Below, piece after piece: positions 18,710-29,505 of a stretch of 64,000 nucleotides of DNA. The position numbers were made by a program, and so were the translations under genes. The notes under the pieces were generated by a model, which saw only the letters and a list, made by a program, of their open reading frames with translations, did no database searches and was not told the DNA's origin. Location of the stretch: assembly GCF_007988965.1 (NCBI RefSeq), contig NZ_BJVD01000001.1, forward strand, positions 558,001 to 622,000. Direction: 5' to 3'. The stretch comes from Rummeliibacillus stabekisii (GTDB taxonomy: Bacteria; Bacillota; Bacilli; Bacillales_A; Planococcaceae). Position 1 is the stretch's first letter. Every line of letters begins with the position of its first letter.

Positions 18710-19807
18710 TTATCTTATATAAACATCGTACTGGGTACGGCGCTTAATACAACTTGCTGCTTTTCCGCGATCTTCTTCGTTTTGAAAACTAACCACAAGG
18801 ATACCATATACGTCTTCTCGTGTTTCTATAATACGAATATTTGTAATGCTGATCTGTTCTTCTGCAAAATAAGCAGTAATTTCTGCAATGCTACCTGGGT
18901 AATCAGGGACATCAATTGATAAATCATATGTAGAAAATAAAGCCCCTTTTGTACTCGGAAGCTGATCTCTATATTCTTTTGCATCGAAAAAAAACATTTC
19001 AATTTCATCCGCGTTGCCCGTTTCAAGAACCTCTTTTACTTTAGCCATTTCCTTTTGCCAACTAGTCAATTGAGCAAGTATCTGAATTCGATTTTGCATT
19101 GTGATATCACGCCATAACTTCGGGTTTGAAGAGGCAATCCTTGTGAGGTCTCTGAATCCTCCAGCCGCTAACATTTTTGTAGTTTGGTTTTGCGTGCTTT
19201 CTTCTTTTAATTGATTCACTAATGAAGCTGCCACAATATGAGGGAAATGGCTCACTACAGCTGTCATTTGATCGTGAGATGCTGCTGATACAGTTAAGAG
19301 CTTGGCCTTTGTATAAGAAAGTATTTCTTTTAACCTTTGTATTGTTGCTTCCTCTTCACTTTCTAGAGGGGTCAGCAAATAATAGGCGTTTTCAAATAAA
19401 TATGGCTTTGCAGCTGAGATGCCACTTTTATGCGAGCCCGCCATCGGATGCCCGCCAATAAAAGTTATTCCTAATTTCCTTAGTTCACACGCTTTTTCCA
19501 TAATTAATGTTTTTGTGCTACCTGTATCCGTAATAATTACATCTTTCTTTAGTGGCCAGTCCTTTATTAGGTCTAGCCAGTTTAACGTAGCATTTACAGG
19601 TGTTGCAAATAGTATTATGTCAGCTCTTTCTGATGTACTTTTAGGATCCAATGTTCCTTCCTGGATAATATTTAATTCTAAGGCGGCATCAGTATTCTTT
19701 TCGTTTATATCATAGCCAATCACATGTAGATTAGGGGACTTCCGTAATGAAACCGCAACGGAACCGCCAATTAATCCTAAACCGACAATGAGAATAGTTT
19801 TCTTCAT
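18710..19807 (-). CDS. tyrA: Prephenate dehydrogenase with ACT domain
   Basis: NAD-dependent conversion of prephenate to hydroxyphenylpyruvate for tyrosine. The Rossmann motif GLGLIGGSVAVSL is near residues 9-21. GGHPMAGSHKSG marks the catalytic region. A C-terminal ACT domain (about 290-365, DVPDYPGSIAEITAYF) suggests feedback control by tyrosine. ATG overlaps the hisC stop by four bases. Confidence 0.95.
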   Translation of the reverse strand: MKKTILIVGLGLIGGSVAVSLRKSPNLHVIGYDINEKNTDAALELNIIQEGTLDPKSTSERADIILFATPVNATLNWLDLIKDWPLKKDVIITDTGSTKTLIMEKACELRKLGITFIGGHPMAGSHKSGISAAKPYLFENAYYLLTPLESEEEATIQRLKEILSYTKAKLLTVSAASHDQMTAVVSHFPHIVAASLVNQLKEESTQNQTTKMLAAGGFRDLTRIASSNPKLWRDITMQNRIQILAQLTSWQKEMAKVKEVLETGNADEIEMFFFDAKEYRDQLPSTKGALFSTYDLSIDVPDYPGSIAEITAYFAEEQISITNIRIIETREDVYGILVVSFQNEEDRGKAASCIKRRTQYDVYIR

Positions 19808-20904
19808 ATAGCAACGCCTTGGTCTTTAAGGACATCTGTTAACTGTCTCAAGAAGCCTTCATTCTGTTCTTGCGTACCAATCGTCACCCGTACATACCCT
19901 GGTACGCCAAGTACATTGCCGCTTCTTACAATATACCCTTTTTCCATTAGTCTTTGGAAGACTATATCACTGTCAGTCTTCACTTCCATTAAAATAAAGT
20001 TAGTATCTGAAGGATAAAAATGAAGATTATGCGCCGTACAGAATTTCTCTATTAGCTGTTTACCCTTTTCATTTTCACTTCTGCACATATCAATGAAGGA
20101 TTGATCCTCAACTGCTACACTTACTACGGCTTGACTTAATACGGTAGTGTTAAATGGTCCTCTAACAGGTTCCAATTTAGCAATAATCGGTTCTGAAGCC
20201 ATTCCATAGCCAACTCGGAAAGAGGCTAATCCATAAGCTTTAGAAAATGTACGTAGGATAAGTAGATTAGGATATTCATCTATATACGAAAGCGTATTTC
20301 TGTATGTAGGGTTTGTTATATATTCAAAATAAGCTTCGTCTAGGACCACTAATACATCCTGAGGAACCTTGTCAAGAAATGCTGTAAGGGCACTGTCATC
20401 AATCACAACCCCTGTTGGATTGTTTGGACTGCATAGCCATACGACTGCTGTCTCATGATCTATCTGTTCAAACATCTCTACTAAGTCATGAGTACCGTCT
20501 TTCAAAGGAACCTCGCGTACTTCTGCTCCTTCAATTCTTGCATTTAATGCGTACTGTGAAAAAGTCGGCTTTGCCATTACTGTATTAACCCCTGGACGAA
20601 GAAGCGATCTTGATATAATGCTAATTAATTCGTCAGACCCATTGCCAAAAATAAGCTTTCGACCACTAACACCTAAATGCTCTGAGATGGTTGACCGCAT
20701 ATCAGTTGCTGCTCCATCTGGATATAAAGCAAAGTTGAATGCTTCTTTTGCTAAGAATTCTTGCACCTTGGGCGAACAGCCATATGGATTTTCATTTGAA
20801 GCAAGCTTATGAATAGTGCTTAGTCCGAATTCTTTCTGAACTGCTTCAATCGACTTTCCTGGCTGATATGCTTTTAGCCCCTCAATTTCTTTCTTCCATT
20901 TCAT
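19804..20904 (-). CDS. hisC: Histidinol-phosphate / aromatic aminotransferase
   Basis: PLP-dependent class II aminotransferase. The lysine that holds PLP lies in RTFSKAYGLASFRVGY. SNENPYGCSP and SPNNPTGVV are family motifs, with 366 residues. In Bacillus the one enzyme works both in histidine synthesis and on prephenate or phenylpyruvates in tyrosine and phenylalanine synthesis, which its place between aroH and tyrA supports. In B. subtilis trpEDCFBA lies between aroH and hisC; here they are neighbours. Confidence 0.93.
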   Translation of the reverse strand: MKWKKEIEGLKAYQPGKSIEAVQKEFGLSTIHKLASNENPYGCSPKVQEFLAKEAFNFALYPDGAATDMRSTISEHLGVSGRKLIFGNGSDELISIISRSLLRPGVNTVMAKPTFSQYALNARIEGAEVREVPLKDGTHDLVEMFEQIDHETAVVWLCSPNNPTGVVIDDSALTAFLDKVPQDVLVVLDEAYFEYITNPTYRNTLSYIDEYPNLLILRTFSKAYGLASFRVGYGMASEPIIAKLEPVRGPFNTTVLSQAVVSVAVEDQSFIDMCRSENEKGKQLIEKFCTAHNLHFYPSDTNFILMEVKTDSDIVFQRLMEKGYIVRSGNVLGVPGYVRVTIGTQEQNEGFLRQLTDVLKDQGVAI

Positions 20905-20927
20905 TGCACTCTCTCCTTCTATATCTA

Positions 20928-21290
20928 TTATTTTGTCAAATCTGGTCTTAATTTTACAGCCTCATTCAGATAGATGTGCTTAATTTCATTTTGTGGGACA
21001 GTTGTATTCACATGTACTAGTACTCGAATACATAAGGGAAGCCCGTTTGGCACATTCATCTCATGTGTACACATAACGGGAACATACTCCCATTTCGGAA
21101 GTGACCGTACAGCTTTAGCAGGAAAAGCTGAAACGATATCTGCAGTTGTAGAAATAATCACTGATGCAACATTCTCCGGAAGCACCTCATTATCCTTTAT
21201 TATTCGCTCCATTAAATTCTTTGTTTCCTGCATTACTAATGCTGGATTATCATAAGCGATTGTACTGGCGCCTCGTATTCCTCTAATCAT
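20928..21290 (-). CDS. aroH: Chorismate mutase, monofunctional AroH type
   Basis: Rearranges chorismate to prephenate. The AroH-type protein of 120 residues has RGIRGASTIAYDNP at its start, with the active-site arginine, TADIVSAFPAKAVR, the C-x-x-E motif MCTHEMNVP, and RVLVHVNT. ATG overlaps the aroB end by eight bases, indicating coupling. It forms a trimer in the family. Confidence 0.96.
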   Translation of the reverse strand: MIRGIRGASTIAYDNPALVMQETKNLMERIIKDNEVLPENVASVIISTTADIVSAFPAKAVRSLPKWEYVPVMCTHEMNVPNGLPLCIRVLVHVNTTVPQNEIKHIYLNEAVKLRPDLTK

Positions 21291-22380
21291 ATGATACCCC
21301 CTCTATTAATTCTCTTAAAAGAAGATCTGTTTCTTGACACTCACTACGGGATATTCGCTGAGTGAATGGTTTACCGATATCCTTTAAAAGTACAAACTGC
21401 AGTTCACCATCTTCAGCTTTTTTATCCTTTTGCATAAACTCAAATAATTCATCAAAACTAAAATTAGCAACAGATTCTACAGGATATTTATTACGTATAG
21501 CAAACAAAAGAAATTCTTTCGTAAATGAGCGTGATATTTGACCATACTTTTCGCTTAGCAATAAAGCATATACCATACCGATCATCACCGCTTCGCCGTG
21601 CGTTAATTTCCCAAAGCCAAATGCTGCTTCTAGTGCGTGGCCGTATGTATGGCCAAAGTTTAAAAATTTTCGTACGCCATGTTCTTCTTCATCTTGGGCT
21701 ACTATATTTGCCTTTACACGAATCCCCTGTTCTAAATAGCCCATCGTTTTCTCTTCATCTAGATTGAACATTGGCGGAAGCTCCATTAATTCCTGTAACC
21801 AGACCATGTCAGAAATAAGTGCATGTTTTACTACTTCAGCCATTCCTGATCTTACCTCTTGTGCTGGCAAGCTTTTTAAAAATTCAATATCGAATATGAC
21901 ACCTTCTGGTTGATAAAAGGTTCCTATCATATTTTTGCCTAAAGCATGATTTATCGCAGTCTTTCCTCCTACTGCGCTATCGTGGGCAAGAATGGTCGTA
22001 GGCAATTGAATGATCGGAATTCCTCTCATAAAAGTGGAAGCAACAAAGCCTGTAAGATCGCCAACTGCTCCTCCACCAAAAGCAAACAGCATTGATTTAC
22101 GTGTACACTTTTGTTCTAACAAAAATGTCTGTGCGGCTAAGTATTGCTCAAATGTTTTGCATGCTTCTCCGCCTGGCAAAACAAATACAGAGAATGGAAA
22201 AGGGAAACTTTTTGTAAATGCGTCTTTATATATTCGCCAAACATTTTCGTCCGTAAATACAATTACCTTGTCCCTTTCTACGATGAATTGTTGATACGTT
22301 TTTATAGCTTCTTCAAGGTCTCCCTGACCTATATACACATTATAGCTACGGGAGGGAGTATGAATTGGAATTTTCATCAC
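21283..22380 (-). CDS. aroB: 3-dehydroquinate synthase
   Basis: Closes the ring of DAHP to dehydroquinate, needing NAD and zinc or cobalt. PGGEACKTFE, GGGAVGDLTGFVASTFMRG, TTILAHDSAVGGKTAIN and the metal site GHTYGHALE are all present. It has 365 residues. The gene overlaps both aroC upstream and aroH downstream, as part of one transcript. Confidence 0.97.
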   Translation of the reverse strand: MMKIPIHTPSRSYNVYIGQGDLEEAIKTYQQFIVERDKVIVFTDENVWRIYKDAFTKSFPFPFSVFVLPGGEACKTFEQYLAAQTFLLEQKCTRKSMLFAFGGGAVGDLTGFVASTFMRGIPIIQLPTTILAHDSAVGGKTAINHALGKNMIGTFYQPEGVIFDIEFLKSLPAQEVRSGMAEVVKHALISDMVWLQELMELPPMFNLDEEKTMGYLEQGIRVKANIVAQDEEEHGVRKFLNFGHTYGHALEAAFGFGKLTHGEAVMIGMVYALLLSEKYGQISRSFTKEFLLFAIRNKYPVESVANFSFDELFEFMQKDKKAEDGELQFVLLKDIGKPFTQRISRSECQETDLLLRELIEGVSYD

Positions 22381-23561
22381 TAAAACTCCTTCATTATTTT
22401 TCTCATCTCATTTATTTGGTCTTTTAATTGGCCAAGCTGGTCGCTATGGAAATGTTCAACGATAGCTTTTGCTATTTCGAAAGCTACAACATGTTCTGCC
22501 ACAACTGAAGCAGCAGGTACAGCACAACTATCGGAACGCTCGACACTTGCCTTAAAAGCTTCCTTAGTATCAATATCAACACTTTGAAGGGGTTTATATA
22601 ATGTCGGAATAGGCTTCATTACTCCTCGAACGACGATTGGCATCCCAGTAGACATACCACCTTCTAGACCACCTAAGTGATTGGTTCTCCTTGTGTATCC
22701 CTCTTCAGGACTCCAGAGAATTTCATCATGCACTTCGCTCCCTTTTAAATGAGCCATTTCAAAACCAAGACCAAATTCCACTCCTTTAAAGGCATTGATG
22801 CTCATCATAGCCGCAGCTAATTTACCATCCAATTTACGGTCATAATGGACATACGAACCGATTCCAGCTGGTACACCTTCTACTATAACTTCTACAACGC
22901 CGCCAATCGAATCTCCCGCTTTTTTAGCTGCGTCAATTGCTTCTACCATCTTAATAGAAGCATCATGATCTACACAATAACATGGATCATTTTCAATGAT
23001 TTGACGAATTTCATGAACTGTTTTATTCATCGTCGTTTCAGGATTTGCAATGACACCACCGATTTCTGTTACATGCGATACAATATGGATGCCTAATTCA
23101 TTTAGTAAAACTTTTGCTACAGCGCCAACTGCTACACGCACAGTCGTTTCTCTTGCCGATGAGCGTTCTAATACATTTCTTAAGTCTCTATGTCCGTATT
23201 TAATGCCGCCTACTAAATCTGCATGTCCTGGGCGTGGTCTCGTAATTTTTCTTTTAATCTCATCTGGGTTTATATCTTCTGGCAAAGGGTCCGCACCCAT
23301 AATTTTTGTCCAGTGTTTCCAATCATCATTTTTGACAATTAGCGCAATCGGCGACCCTAACGTCTTACCATGTCGAACACCTGAAGCAATCTCTACAGTA
23401 TCTGTTTCTATTTGCATGCGGCGCCCTCTTCCATGGCCACCTTGTCGACGTTTAAGTTCTTTATTAATCTGTTCTGTTGTTAGCTCTAATTGGGCTGGTA
23501 TTCCTTCGATAATAGTAGTTAATTGTGGTCCATGCGACTCTCCTGCTGTTAAATAACGCAT
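22380..23561 (-). CDS. aroC: Chorismate synthase
   Basis: Makes chorismate from EPSP with reduced FMN (aroF in the B. subtilis naming). [10 protein letters not shown] near the start, [31 protein letters not shown] and [17 protein letters not shown] are family signatures. It has 393 residues. First gene of the aroC-aroB-aroH-hisC-tyrA-aroA cluster. The product is also the precursor of menaquinone and folate. Confidence 0.97.
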   Translation of the reverse strand: MRYLTAGESHGPQLTTIIEGIPAQLELTTEQINKELKRRQGGHGRGRRMQIETDTVEIASGVRHGKTLGSPIALIVKNDDWKHWTKIMGADPLPEDINPDEIKRKITRPRPGHADLVGGIKYGHRDLRNVLERSSARETTVRVAVGAVAKVLLNELGIHIVSHVTEIGGVIANPETTMNKTVHEIRQIIENDPCYCVDHDASIKMVEAIDAAKKAGDSIGGVVEVIVEGVPAGIGSYVHYDRKLDGKLAAAMMSINAFKGVEFGLGFEMAHLKGSEVHDEILWSPEEGYTRRTNHLGGLEGGMSTGMPIVVRGVMKPIPTLYKPLQSVDIDTKEAFKASVERSDSCAVPAASVVAEHVVAFEIAKAIVEHFHSDQLGQLKDQINEMRKIMKEF

Positions 23562-23609
23562 ATACTTTCCCCCTTCAACTCGTTAAAGTGTATGTTTTTC
23601 ACTATAACA

Positions 23610-23620
23610 TATTTTAACTC
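23610..23620 (-). promoter_or_regulatory. Possible promoter before aroC
   Basis: On the minus strand an extended -10 TGTTATAGT precedes aroC by about 40 bases. No good -35 is seen at 16-18 bases. A terminator hairpin upstream (about 23655-23695) separates aroC from cheR, so a separate promoter is expected. Approximate coordinates. Confidence 0.35.
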
Positions 23621-23654
23621 AAAAAAGCATGAACAGACGGATAAATTTGTGATT

Positions 23655-23692
23655 AATAAAAAGAGCGCCTTCCGTATAAAACGAAAGCGCCT
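23655..23692 (-). terminator. Terminator after cheR
   Basis: On the minus strand GAAGGCGCTTTCG and CGGAAGGCGC pair across a short loop, with one bulge, followed by CTTTTTATT. It lies between the cheR stop and the aroC promoter region. Confidence 0.7.
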
Positions 23693-23697
23693 TCAAC

Positions 23698-24531
<834 letters not shown>

Positions 24532-24559
24532 CTATTAATAGAGTTTGAAGAAAAATAAA

Positions 24560-24587
24560 AAAACTGTTCATTTGAGTGAACAGTTTT
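24560..24587 (-). terminator. Terminator after ndk
   Basis: AAAACTGTTCA and TGAACAGTTTT form a perfect 11-base-pair stem around six bases, followed by TTTTATTTTT on the minus strand. Confidence 0.9.
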
Positions 24588-24594
24588 CTTGATA

Positions 24595-25014
24595 TTAGTG
24601 AATTTCTTCTTCTGTGAAGAATAGACCGATTTCACGTTCTGCTGAAGCTAATGAATCAGAACCGTGGATCACATTGTGAGATAAAGTTGTTGAGTAGTCA
24701 CCACGAATTGTGCCAGGTGCTGATTGCTCAGGGTTTGTAGCACCCATCATTAGACGAGCTACAGAGATAACGTTTTCGCCTTCCCATACCATTGCAAATA
24801 CAGGACCAGATGTGATGAATTCAGTTAACTCACCAAAGAATGGCTTGTCCGCATGTTCAGCATAGTGTTTTTCAGCTAATTCTTGAGATACTTGCATAAG
24901 TTTAGCACCTTTTAGTACGAAACCTTTGCGTTCAAATCGATCAACGATGTCACCAACTAGTTGGCGTTTTACACCGTCAGGTTTAACCATTAAAAATGTT
25001 TTTTGGATAGCCAT
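24595..25014 (-). CDS. ndk: Nucleoside diphosphate kinase
   Basis: Moves the gamma phosphate of ATP to other NDPs through a phosphohistidine. H117 lies in NVIHGSDS. The N-terminus [17 protein letters not shown] and [12 protein letters not shown] are canonical. It has 139 residues, slightly shorter than B. subtilis Ndk. Placed between hepT and cheR, the usual order in this cluster. Confidence 0.97.
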   Translation of the reverse strand: MAIQKTFLMVKPDGVKRQLVGDIVDRFERKGFVLKGAKLMQVSQELAEKHYAEHADKPFFGELTEFITSGPVFAMVWEGENVISVARLMMGATNPEQSAPGTIRGDYSTTLSHNVIHGSDSLASAEREIGLFFTEEEIH

Positions 25015-25099
25015 TAAATATTACAACTCCTTAAGATGTTCTAGGGTAAAAACCCTACTTGAAAATAGTATCATTGAACGCTTGAATGTTCAACAATTT

Positions 25100-26065
25100 T
25101 TAGAATTTGCGTTTCCCCATATATAAAGCAATATCTTTTAAAGACTTTTTCACAGAATTGGCTGGCAATTCTTCAATTTCTTTTAAAGCTTTTTGCAAAT
25201 ATAAGTTGCTTATATGATAGGCATCGTTGATTGCATTAGAGCTGCGCATTTTTTTCAAGAAAACTTGTCGTTCATCTTCTTTCATATCGCCGTTCAATGC
25301 TTTTTCAATATATGGCCGAATAGCTGAATCGTTTTTCGCCAATAAGACAGGCAATGTGATATTCCCCTGAAGTAAATCGCTGCCTGCGGGTTTCCCTAAC
25401 TGTTTATCTGTAGCTGTCAAATCCAGAACATCATCAATGATTTGGAATGACATGCCTACATAGTAGCCGAACTTCTTTAAGTGATGTGCTACGCTATCAT
25501 CTGCTCCAGCGGCTACAGCACCAAGCTGACAGCTTGAGGATATAAGCAATGCAGTTTTCCGTTTAATTCTACGGAAATAATCACGGATAGATTGGTTTAA
25601 ATGCATCTTATCCTCAATTTGAATGATTTCTCCTTGCACAATTTCCACCATCGTTTTAGATAGAATTTGGTGAGCCTTTTCATTTTGAATATTCGTCATA
25701 TATTCTAATGCCCTTGCAAAAATAAAATCACCAGCATACATAGCAACACGATTATTCCATTGGGATTTAACAGTAGGACGGCCTCTACGCAGCTCAGCGT
25801 CATCGATGACATCGTCATGTACAAGCGATGCCATATGTATTAACTCAAGTGGCACAGCTACGTTTTTCATATCATCTATATTATATTGGCCAAATTTTGC
25901 ACCGAGCAACACAAAGACAGGTCGAATACGTTTTCCGCCAGCCTTCAGCAAATGGAGAGAGGCATCTTTCAAATAGTGTGAAGATGAATCCAACGCTGTT
26001 TCTAATTCTTTTTCGATGACTCTTATGTCTGATTGCAAATCAGCATAAAGAAGCTTTAACTTCAT
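25100..26065 (-). CDS. hepT: Heptaprenyl diphosphate synthase catalytic subunit
   Basis: Large subunit of the two-part prenyl transferase that builds the C35 side chain of menaquinone. The first aspartate-rich motif is DDVIDD in ASLVHDDVIDDAELRRG, and the second is IDDVLDL in QIIDDVLDLTATDKQLGKP. GGKRIRPVF binds diphosphate. I choose ATG 26065 (MKLKLLYADL), matching characterised relatives, giving 321 residues; an ATG at 26086 is possible but lies next to a weak site. Partner HepS is encoded two genes away. Confidence 0.94.
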   Translation of the reverse strand: MKLKLLYADLQSDIRVIEKELETALDSSSHYLKDASLHLLKAGGKRIRPVFVLLGAKFGQYNIDDMKNVAVPLELIHMASLVHDDVIDDAELRRGRPTVKSQWNNRVAMYAGDFIFARALEYMTNIQNEKAHQILSKTMVEIVQGEIIQIEDKMHLNQSIRDYFRRIKRKTALLISSSCQLGAVAAGADDSVAHHLKKFGYYVGMSFQIIDDVLDLTATDKQLGKPAGSDLLQGNITLPVLLAKNDSAIRPYIEKALNGDMKEDERQVFLKKMRSSNAINDAYHISNLYLQKALKEIEELPANSVKKSLKDIALYMGKRKF

Positions 26066-26094
26066 CTTTTCCACGCGTCTAAACATCCCCTACA

Positions 26095-26799
26095 CTAAAT
26101 TTCTTTTTTTATGCCCATATGCATAGCAGCTGCTCCGCCACTATATGATTTGTATATTACATTTTGTAAGCCCGCAGCTTCAAACATTTTTTTCAATTCT
26201 TTCATCCCCGGGAAATCATTTGCAGATTCTTGCAACCAAGAATATTCATTGAAACTTTTAGCAAAAAGCTTGCCAAATAACGGCATAATATAGTGAAAAT
26301 AAAAGCGGAACAATTGTCTATAACCTGGAATTTCAGGTTGTGATGTTTCAAGGCATACAACCTTGCCGCCCGGTTTTACCACACGGTGCATTTCTTTTAA
26401 AACTTGCATATAATCAGGTACATTGCGAAGACCAAAGCCAATTGTTACATAATCAAACGTATTATCATCAAATGGCAGTTCCATCGCATTTCCTTGTATT
26501 AGCTCTATTTGTTTTATATTCTTTGTTTTTTCAATGCCTACATTCAGCATATTTTGGCTGAAGTCTAGCCCTGTGACATGGCCATTCTCTCCAACTGCGT
26601 CAGCAAGCGCAATTGTCCAATCTGCAGTGCCGCAGCAGACGTCTAGCGCATGAGAACCTGGTTTTACGGCCATGCGTTTCATTGTATCTTTACGCCAATT
26701 TTTATGCATCTGAAAACTAATGACAGAATTCATCTTATCATAGCTATCTGAAATATTTTCAAAAACAGCGTGTACGCGCTCTTCTTTAGATTGAGCCAT
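26095..26799 (-). CDS. menG: Demethylmenaquinone methyltransferase
   Basis: Last step of menaquinone synthesis, methylating demethylmenaquinone with SAM (UbiE/MenG family). SAM motif [14 protein letters not shown], the signature [17 protein letters not shown], and family motif [17 protein letters not shown] 26799 (MAQSKEERV) has AAAGGTG nine bases before it and overlaps the hepS stop; this gives 234 residues. The qcr and res gene products use the quinone. Confidence 0.96.
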   Translation of the reverse strand: MAQSKEERVHAVFENISDSYDKMNSVISFQMHKNWRKDTMKRMAVKPGSHALDVCCGTADWTIALADAVGENGHVTGLDFSQNMLNVGIEKTKNIKQIELIQGNAMELPFDDNTFDYVTIGFGLRNVPDYMQVLKEMHRVVKPGGKVVCLETSQPEIPGYRQLFRFYFHYIMPLFGKLFAKSFNEYSWLQESANDFPGMKELKKMFEAAGLQNVIYKSYSGGAAAMHMGIKKEI

Positions 26800-26800
26800 T

Positions 26801-27586
26801 CTACTCAACACCTTTCATCGTAATCTGTGCCTCTACATTTACTTCAACATGCTGCAACATAAATGTTTTCACTTCATCTTGTAAGATCGGAGAAGCTGTA
26901 ATAATACGTATTAGCCTAGATGAAAGGTTAGAGATTAGCCGTCTTAAAATTTGTTCATTGTTCATGCCTGCATACTCTTGCTGCTGTTCTAGTATTTTCA
27001 GGAATGGCGTTTTCATATGCTTTTCTTGTAAAGACTGTAATTCTCGTTTAAGTCGTTCCAAAACCAGTCCGTTTTTGACAATTTCAATATAACTGTCTAG
27101 ATTAAAACGCTTCAAAAACTGGCACGTAATCGTTGATTCGATCACTTCTAGAATCTTATACCATTCATCCATCGAACGCTTCATAGGCTCATATAAAGCA
27201 GTCCTTGATTCGCTACTCTTTGCGACAGCCTCAGACAATGAACGAACAAGCTCAATATCAGGAATTTTTGCAAGTGTTGCATAATACATACCGCTATAGT
27301 AATCGCCAGCAAGAACTGTTAGTTGCTGCCTTTTTGTGGCAGCATCTTGTTCGTTGATTTGTTCATGGCCATTCAATGCGGCATAAACCATAGCAACTGC
27401 GTTTACAGCCTGTTCTATTTTTTTCGGCCAATGTTCGCCGTTCAATTTTGGCAATAATATATAGCGAAGTTGTCCATCAAAAATAATTGGCTGGCCTGTA
27501 TACTGCAGGAGCGTTCTATGATGCAATTTGGTTAATATATTATTTTTTGATTGTAATAAATGTTCTTCTAAAATTGCTGCATTCAT
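26801..27586 (-). CDS. hepS: Heptaprenyl diphosphate synthase component I
   Basis: Small regulatory subunit of the C35 prenyl transferase. It has 261 residues and is mostly helical, with no aspartate-rich motif, as expected. Assignment rests on the order mtrB-hepS-menG-hepT, the length, and family-like segments such as [16 protein letters not shown] variant [17 protein letters not shown] near residue 95. ATG 27586 follows AATGGAGAAAAG. Confidence 0.9.
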   Translation of the reverse strand: MNAAILEEHLLQSKNNILTKLHHRTLLQYTGQPIIFDGQLRYILLPKLNGEHWPKKIEQAVNAVAMVYAALNGHEQINEQDAATKRQQLTVLAGDYYSGMYYATLAKIPDIELVRSLSEAVAKSSESRTALYEPMKRSMDEWYKILEVIESTITCQFLKRFNLDSYIEIVKNGLVLERLKRELQSLQEKHMKTPFLKILEQQQEYAGMNNEQILRRLISNLSSRLIRIITASPILQDEVKTFMLQHVEVNVEAQITMKGVE

Positions 27587-27750
27587 AAACTTTTCTCCAT
27601 TCAGTTCATTTCCTGTTGCTATACTGTATTACTTATCTCGTTTTAACAATGTAAAAGGCCAATTGGGGCTTTTTTCACCTAATGCTACAGCATGGCCCAA
27701 TCAAACTTTCAACACCTTATTTTCCAGAGATAGTAAAACGGGCTATAATT

Positions 27751-27972
27751 TTATTTTTTCGCATCGCTTTCAACAATACCAAATGCTGTTTGAATCTCTG
27801 CTTTGCCTCGAATTTTCATCGCTGAAGTATGTTCTGTAAATTGCGCGATCATTACTTCACCCTCGTCCAGTTTCTCCGAGTGGTGAAATTTTGTATCATT
27901 CCCGCGAGTCAAACCGATCACATGGACGCCATCTTCCTTTGCACGTATTACTACATAATCATTTTGGCCCAT
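27751..27972 (-). CDS. mtrB: trp RNA-binding attenuation protein (TRAP)
   Basis: Forms an 11-subunit ring that, with tryptophan bound, wraps G/UAG-repeat RNA and stops trp expression. The 73 residues align closely with B. subtilis [25 protein letters not shown] and [15 protein letters not shown] (two stretches). RNA-binding K34, K53 and R55 correspond to K37, K56 and R58 there. It follows folE, as in mtrAB. No trp biosynthetic gene and no clear G/UAG repeat array is in this window, so its targets are elsewhere. Confidence 0.97.
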   Translation of the reverse strand: MGQNDYVVIRAKEDGVHVIGLTRGNDTKFHHSEKLDEGEVMIAQFTEHTSAMKIRGKAEIQTAFGIVESDAKK

Positions 27973-28033
27973 TTGAAGAGTCTCCTTGTATTCGAATTTC
28001 CTTTTCCTATCATACCATAAAAAAAGGCGTAAA

Positions 28034-28639
28034 TTAAGCCATTTTAATGAATGATAGTATTTCTTGTCGTTTCACATCATCTTCTGAAAAGATTCCTTTT
28101 GCTGAAGATGTAACCGTTTTTGCACCTGGTTTTTTAATACCTCTCATAGTCATACACATATGTTCTGCTTCCACCACAACATAAACACCTTCCGGCTCTA
28201 GCATCTCCATCATTGTTTCGGCAATTTCACTTGTAATACGTTCTTGCAATTGTGGACGGTGTGAAATAGTTTCAACTGTTCGCGCAAGCTTGCTTAGACC
28301 TGCAACAACTCCATCCTTTGGCAAATAAGCAATATGTGCTTTACCATAAAAAGGTACTAAGTGATGTTCACACATAGAATAGAATGGTATATCTTTTACT
28401 AACACTACTTCATTATGCTCTTCATGAAAAACTGTTTTAAAATACTCTCTAGCATCTATATGAAGTCCTTGGAACATTTCTGCATACATTTTCGCCACAC
28501 GTTTTGGCGTATCTAATAATCCTTCACGATCAGGATTTTCTCCTACTGCTTCAAGTATCATTTTTACTGCTTGTTCAATTTTATTTAAGTCAACATTCGA
28601 ATTTGAATGATCAATTTTCTCTTCTTTAATATTAATCAT
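28034..28639 (-). CDS. folE: GTP cyclohydrolase I
   Basis: Converts GTP to dihydroneopterin triphosphate, entering folate synthesis (mtrA in B. subtilis). Zinc site residues lie in [10 protein letters not shown] and in the C-terminal [20 protein letters not shown] and [11 protein letters not shown] are further motifs. It has 201 residues, with AGGGG before the ATG. A weak hairpin lies in the leader near 28660. Confidence 0.97.
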   Translation of the reverse strand: MINIKEEKIDHSNSNVDLNKIEQAVKMILEAVGENPDREGLLDTPKRVAKMYAEMFQGLHIDAREYFKTVFHEEHNEVVLVKDIPFYSMCEHHLVPFYGKAHIAYLPKDGVVAGLSKLARTVETISHRPQLQERITSEIAETMMEMLEPEGVYVVVEAEHMCMTMRGIKKPGAKTVTSSAKGIFSEDDVKRQEILSFIKMA

Positions 28640-28821
28640 GGTAACCCCCTATGCTTCTAAAAAAGTCTCAAAATGAGATTAACATACAAGACCTCTAATC
28701 GCAAAATATGAAAACGGATTTATTTCATTTTCCAAACTTGAATAAACCTATATTATTCTTAGTCCATCCCACTAAGTAATATCTTTTTATGTATAGTTGG
28801 TCCTGTTCACTCTTAATTATA

Positions 28822-28853
28822 CAAAAAGAGTAGCCAGTTATATTGGCTACTCT
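28822..28853 (-). terminator. Terminator after hup
   Basis: AGAGTAGCCA and TGGCTACTCT form a perfect 10-base-pair stem around seven bases, followed by a T-run on the minus strand. Confidence 0.92.
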
Positions 28854-28870
28854 ATGTAACAGATGCAAAA

Positions 28871-29143
28871 TTATTTTACTGCATCTTTAAGCGCTTTACC
28901 TGGCTTGAATGCAGGTACTTTGCTTGCAGCGATTTCGATTTCTTCACCCGTTTGAGGATTGCGTCCTTTACGAGCCGCACGTTCGCGGATTTCAAAGTTA
29001 CCAAAACCAATTAATTGTACTTTATCTCCCTTTGCAAGAGCTGCTTGGATAGATTCAAATACTGCGTCAACTGCTTTTGTTGCATCTTTCTTAGAAAGTT
29101 CTGCAGTTTCTGCAACAGAGTTTACTAAATCTGTTTTATTCAC
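28871..29143 (-). CDS. hup: DNA-binding protein HU
   Basis: Nucleoid protein (HBsu type) that bends DNA as a dimer. GTG 29143 reads [12 protein letters not shown], the exact family start, with GGAGG eight bases before; an upstream in-frame GTG at 29152 lies inside that site. [14 protein letters not shown] is the DNA-binding beta arm with the intercalating proline, followed by [15 protein letters not shown]. It has 90 residues. Confidence 0.97.
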   Translation of the reverse strand: MNKTDLVNSVAETAELSKKDATKAVDAVFESIQAALAKGDKVQLIGFGNFEIRERAARKGRNPQTGEEIEIAASKVPAFKPGKALKDAVK

Positions 29144-29190
29144 ACCATTCACCTCCTCTCAAAAGGCATACCACTAAATCATGTAAAAAG

Positions 29191-29220
29191 ATTATCACAA
29201 CACTATTTACTGTGCAACAA
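29191..29220 (-). promoter_or_regulatory. Probable promoter of hup
   Basis: On the minus strand: -35 TTGTTG (29220-29215), an 18-base spacer, and an extended -10 TGT-GATAAT (29196-29191). Confidence 0.5.
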
Positions 29221-29371
29221 TATTTATACTTCATTTGTTGATTTTAAGCAAATAATAATGCCTGTCTTAACCAATATAGCATGTTTAAATGAAGTATACG
29301 ACAGTAAAATATGTACAATTAAAGCAAATATATGATATCCCTTTTACATATAGATACATAAAAAACACCAT
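29221..29371. other. Intergenic stretch between hup and spoIVA
   Basis: The gap from 29144 to 29505 holds the hup promoter at its right-reading end and the spoIVA terminator at the other. The 150 bases between them are AT-rich, and I see no reading frame, repeat or RNA structure in them. Confidence 0.6.
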
Positions 29372-29405
29372 AAAAAAAGGGCTACTTACATACTGTAAAT
29401 AGTCC
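29372..29405 (-). terminator. Terminator after spoIVA
   Basis: On the minus strand GGACTATTTAC pairs with GTAAGTAGCCC (one mismatch, one G-T) around five bases, followed by seven T. Confidence 0.8.
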
Positions 29406-29505
29406 TTCATTGTTCCTTTTATTCAATTTATAAACTATTTTCTTTATATAGATAAATAAATTTTCAGTCCAGATTCATTTATTAAATGGCTAATATATAT
29501 TGAAT

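Noticed and set aside
27640-27690. Hairpin between mtrB and hepS as a terminator or TRAP target
   Set aside because: The GCC/GGC stem is short with a bulge, and no row of G/UAG triplets is present.
28655-28680. Possible attenuator hairpin in the folE leader
   Set aside because: AATCTC/GAGACT with a T-run is only five or six pairs with a mismatch, too weak to call.
28640-29190. Search for TRAP-binding repeats before folE, aroC and hup
   Set aside because: Only scattered GAG/TAG triplets are seen, not 9-11 regularly spaced ones.
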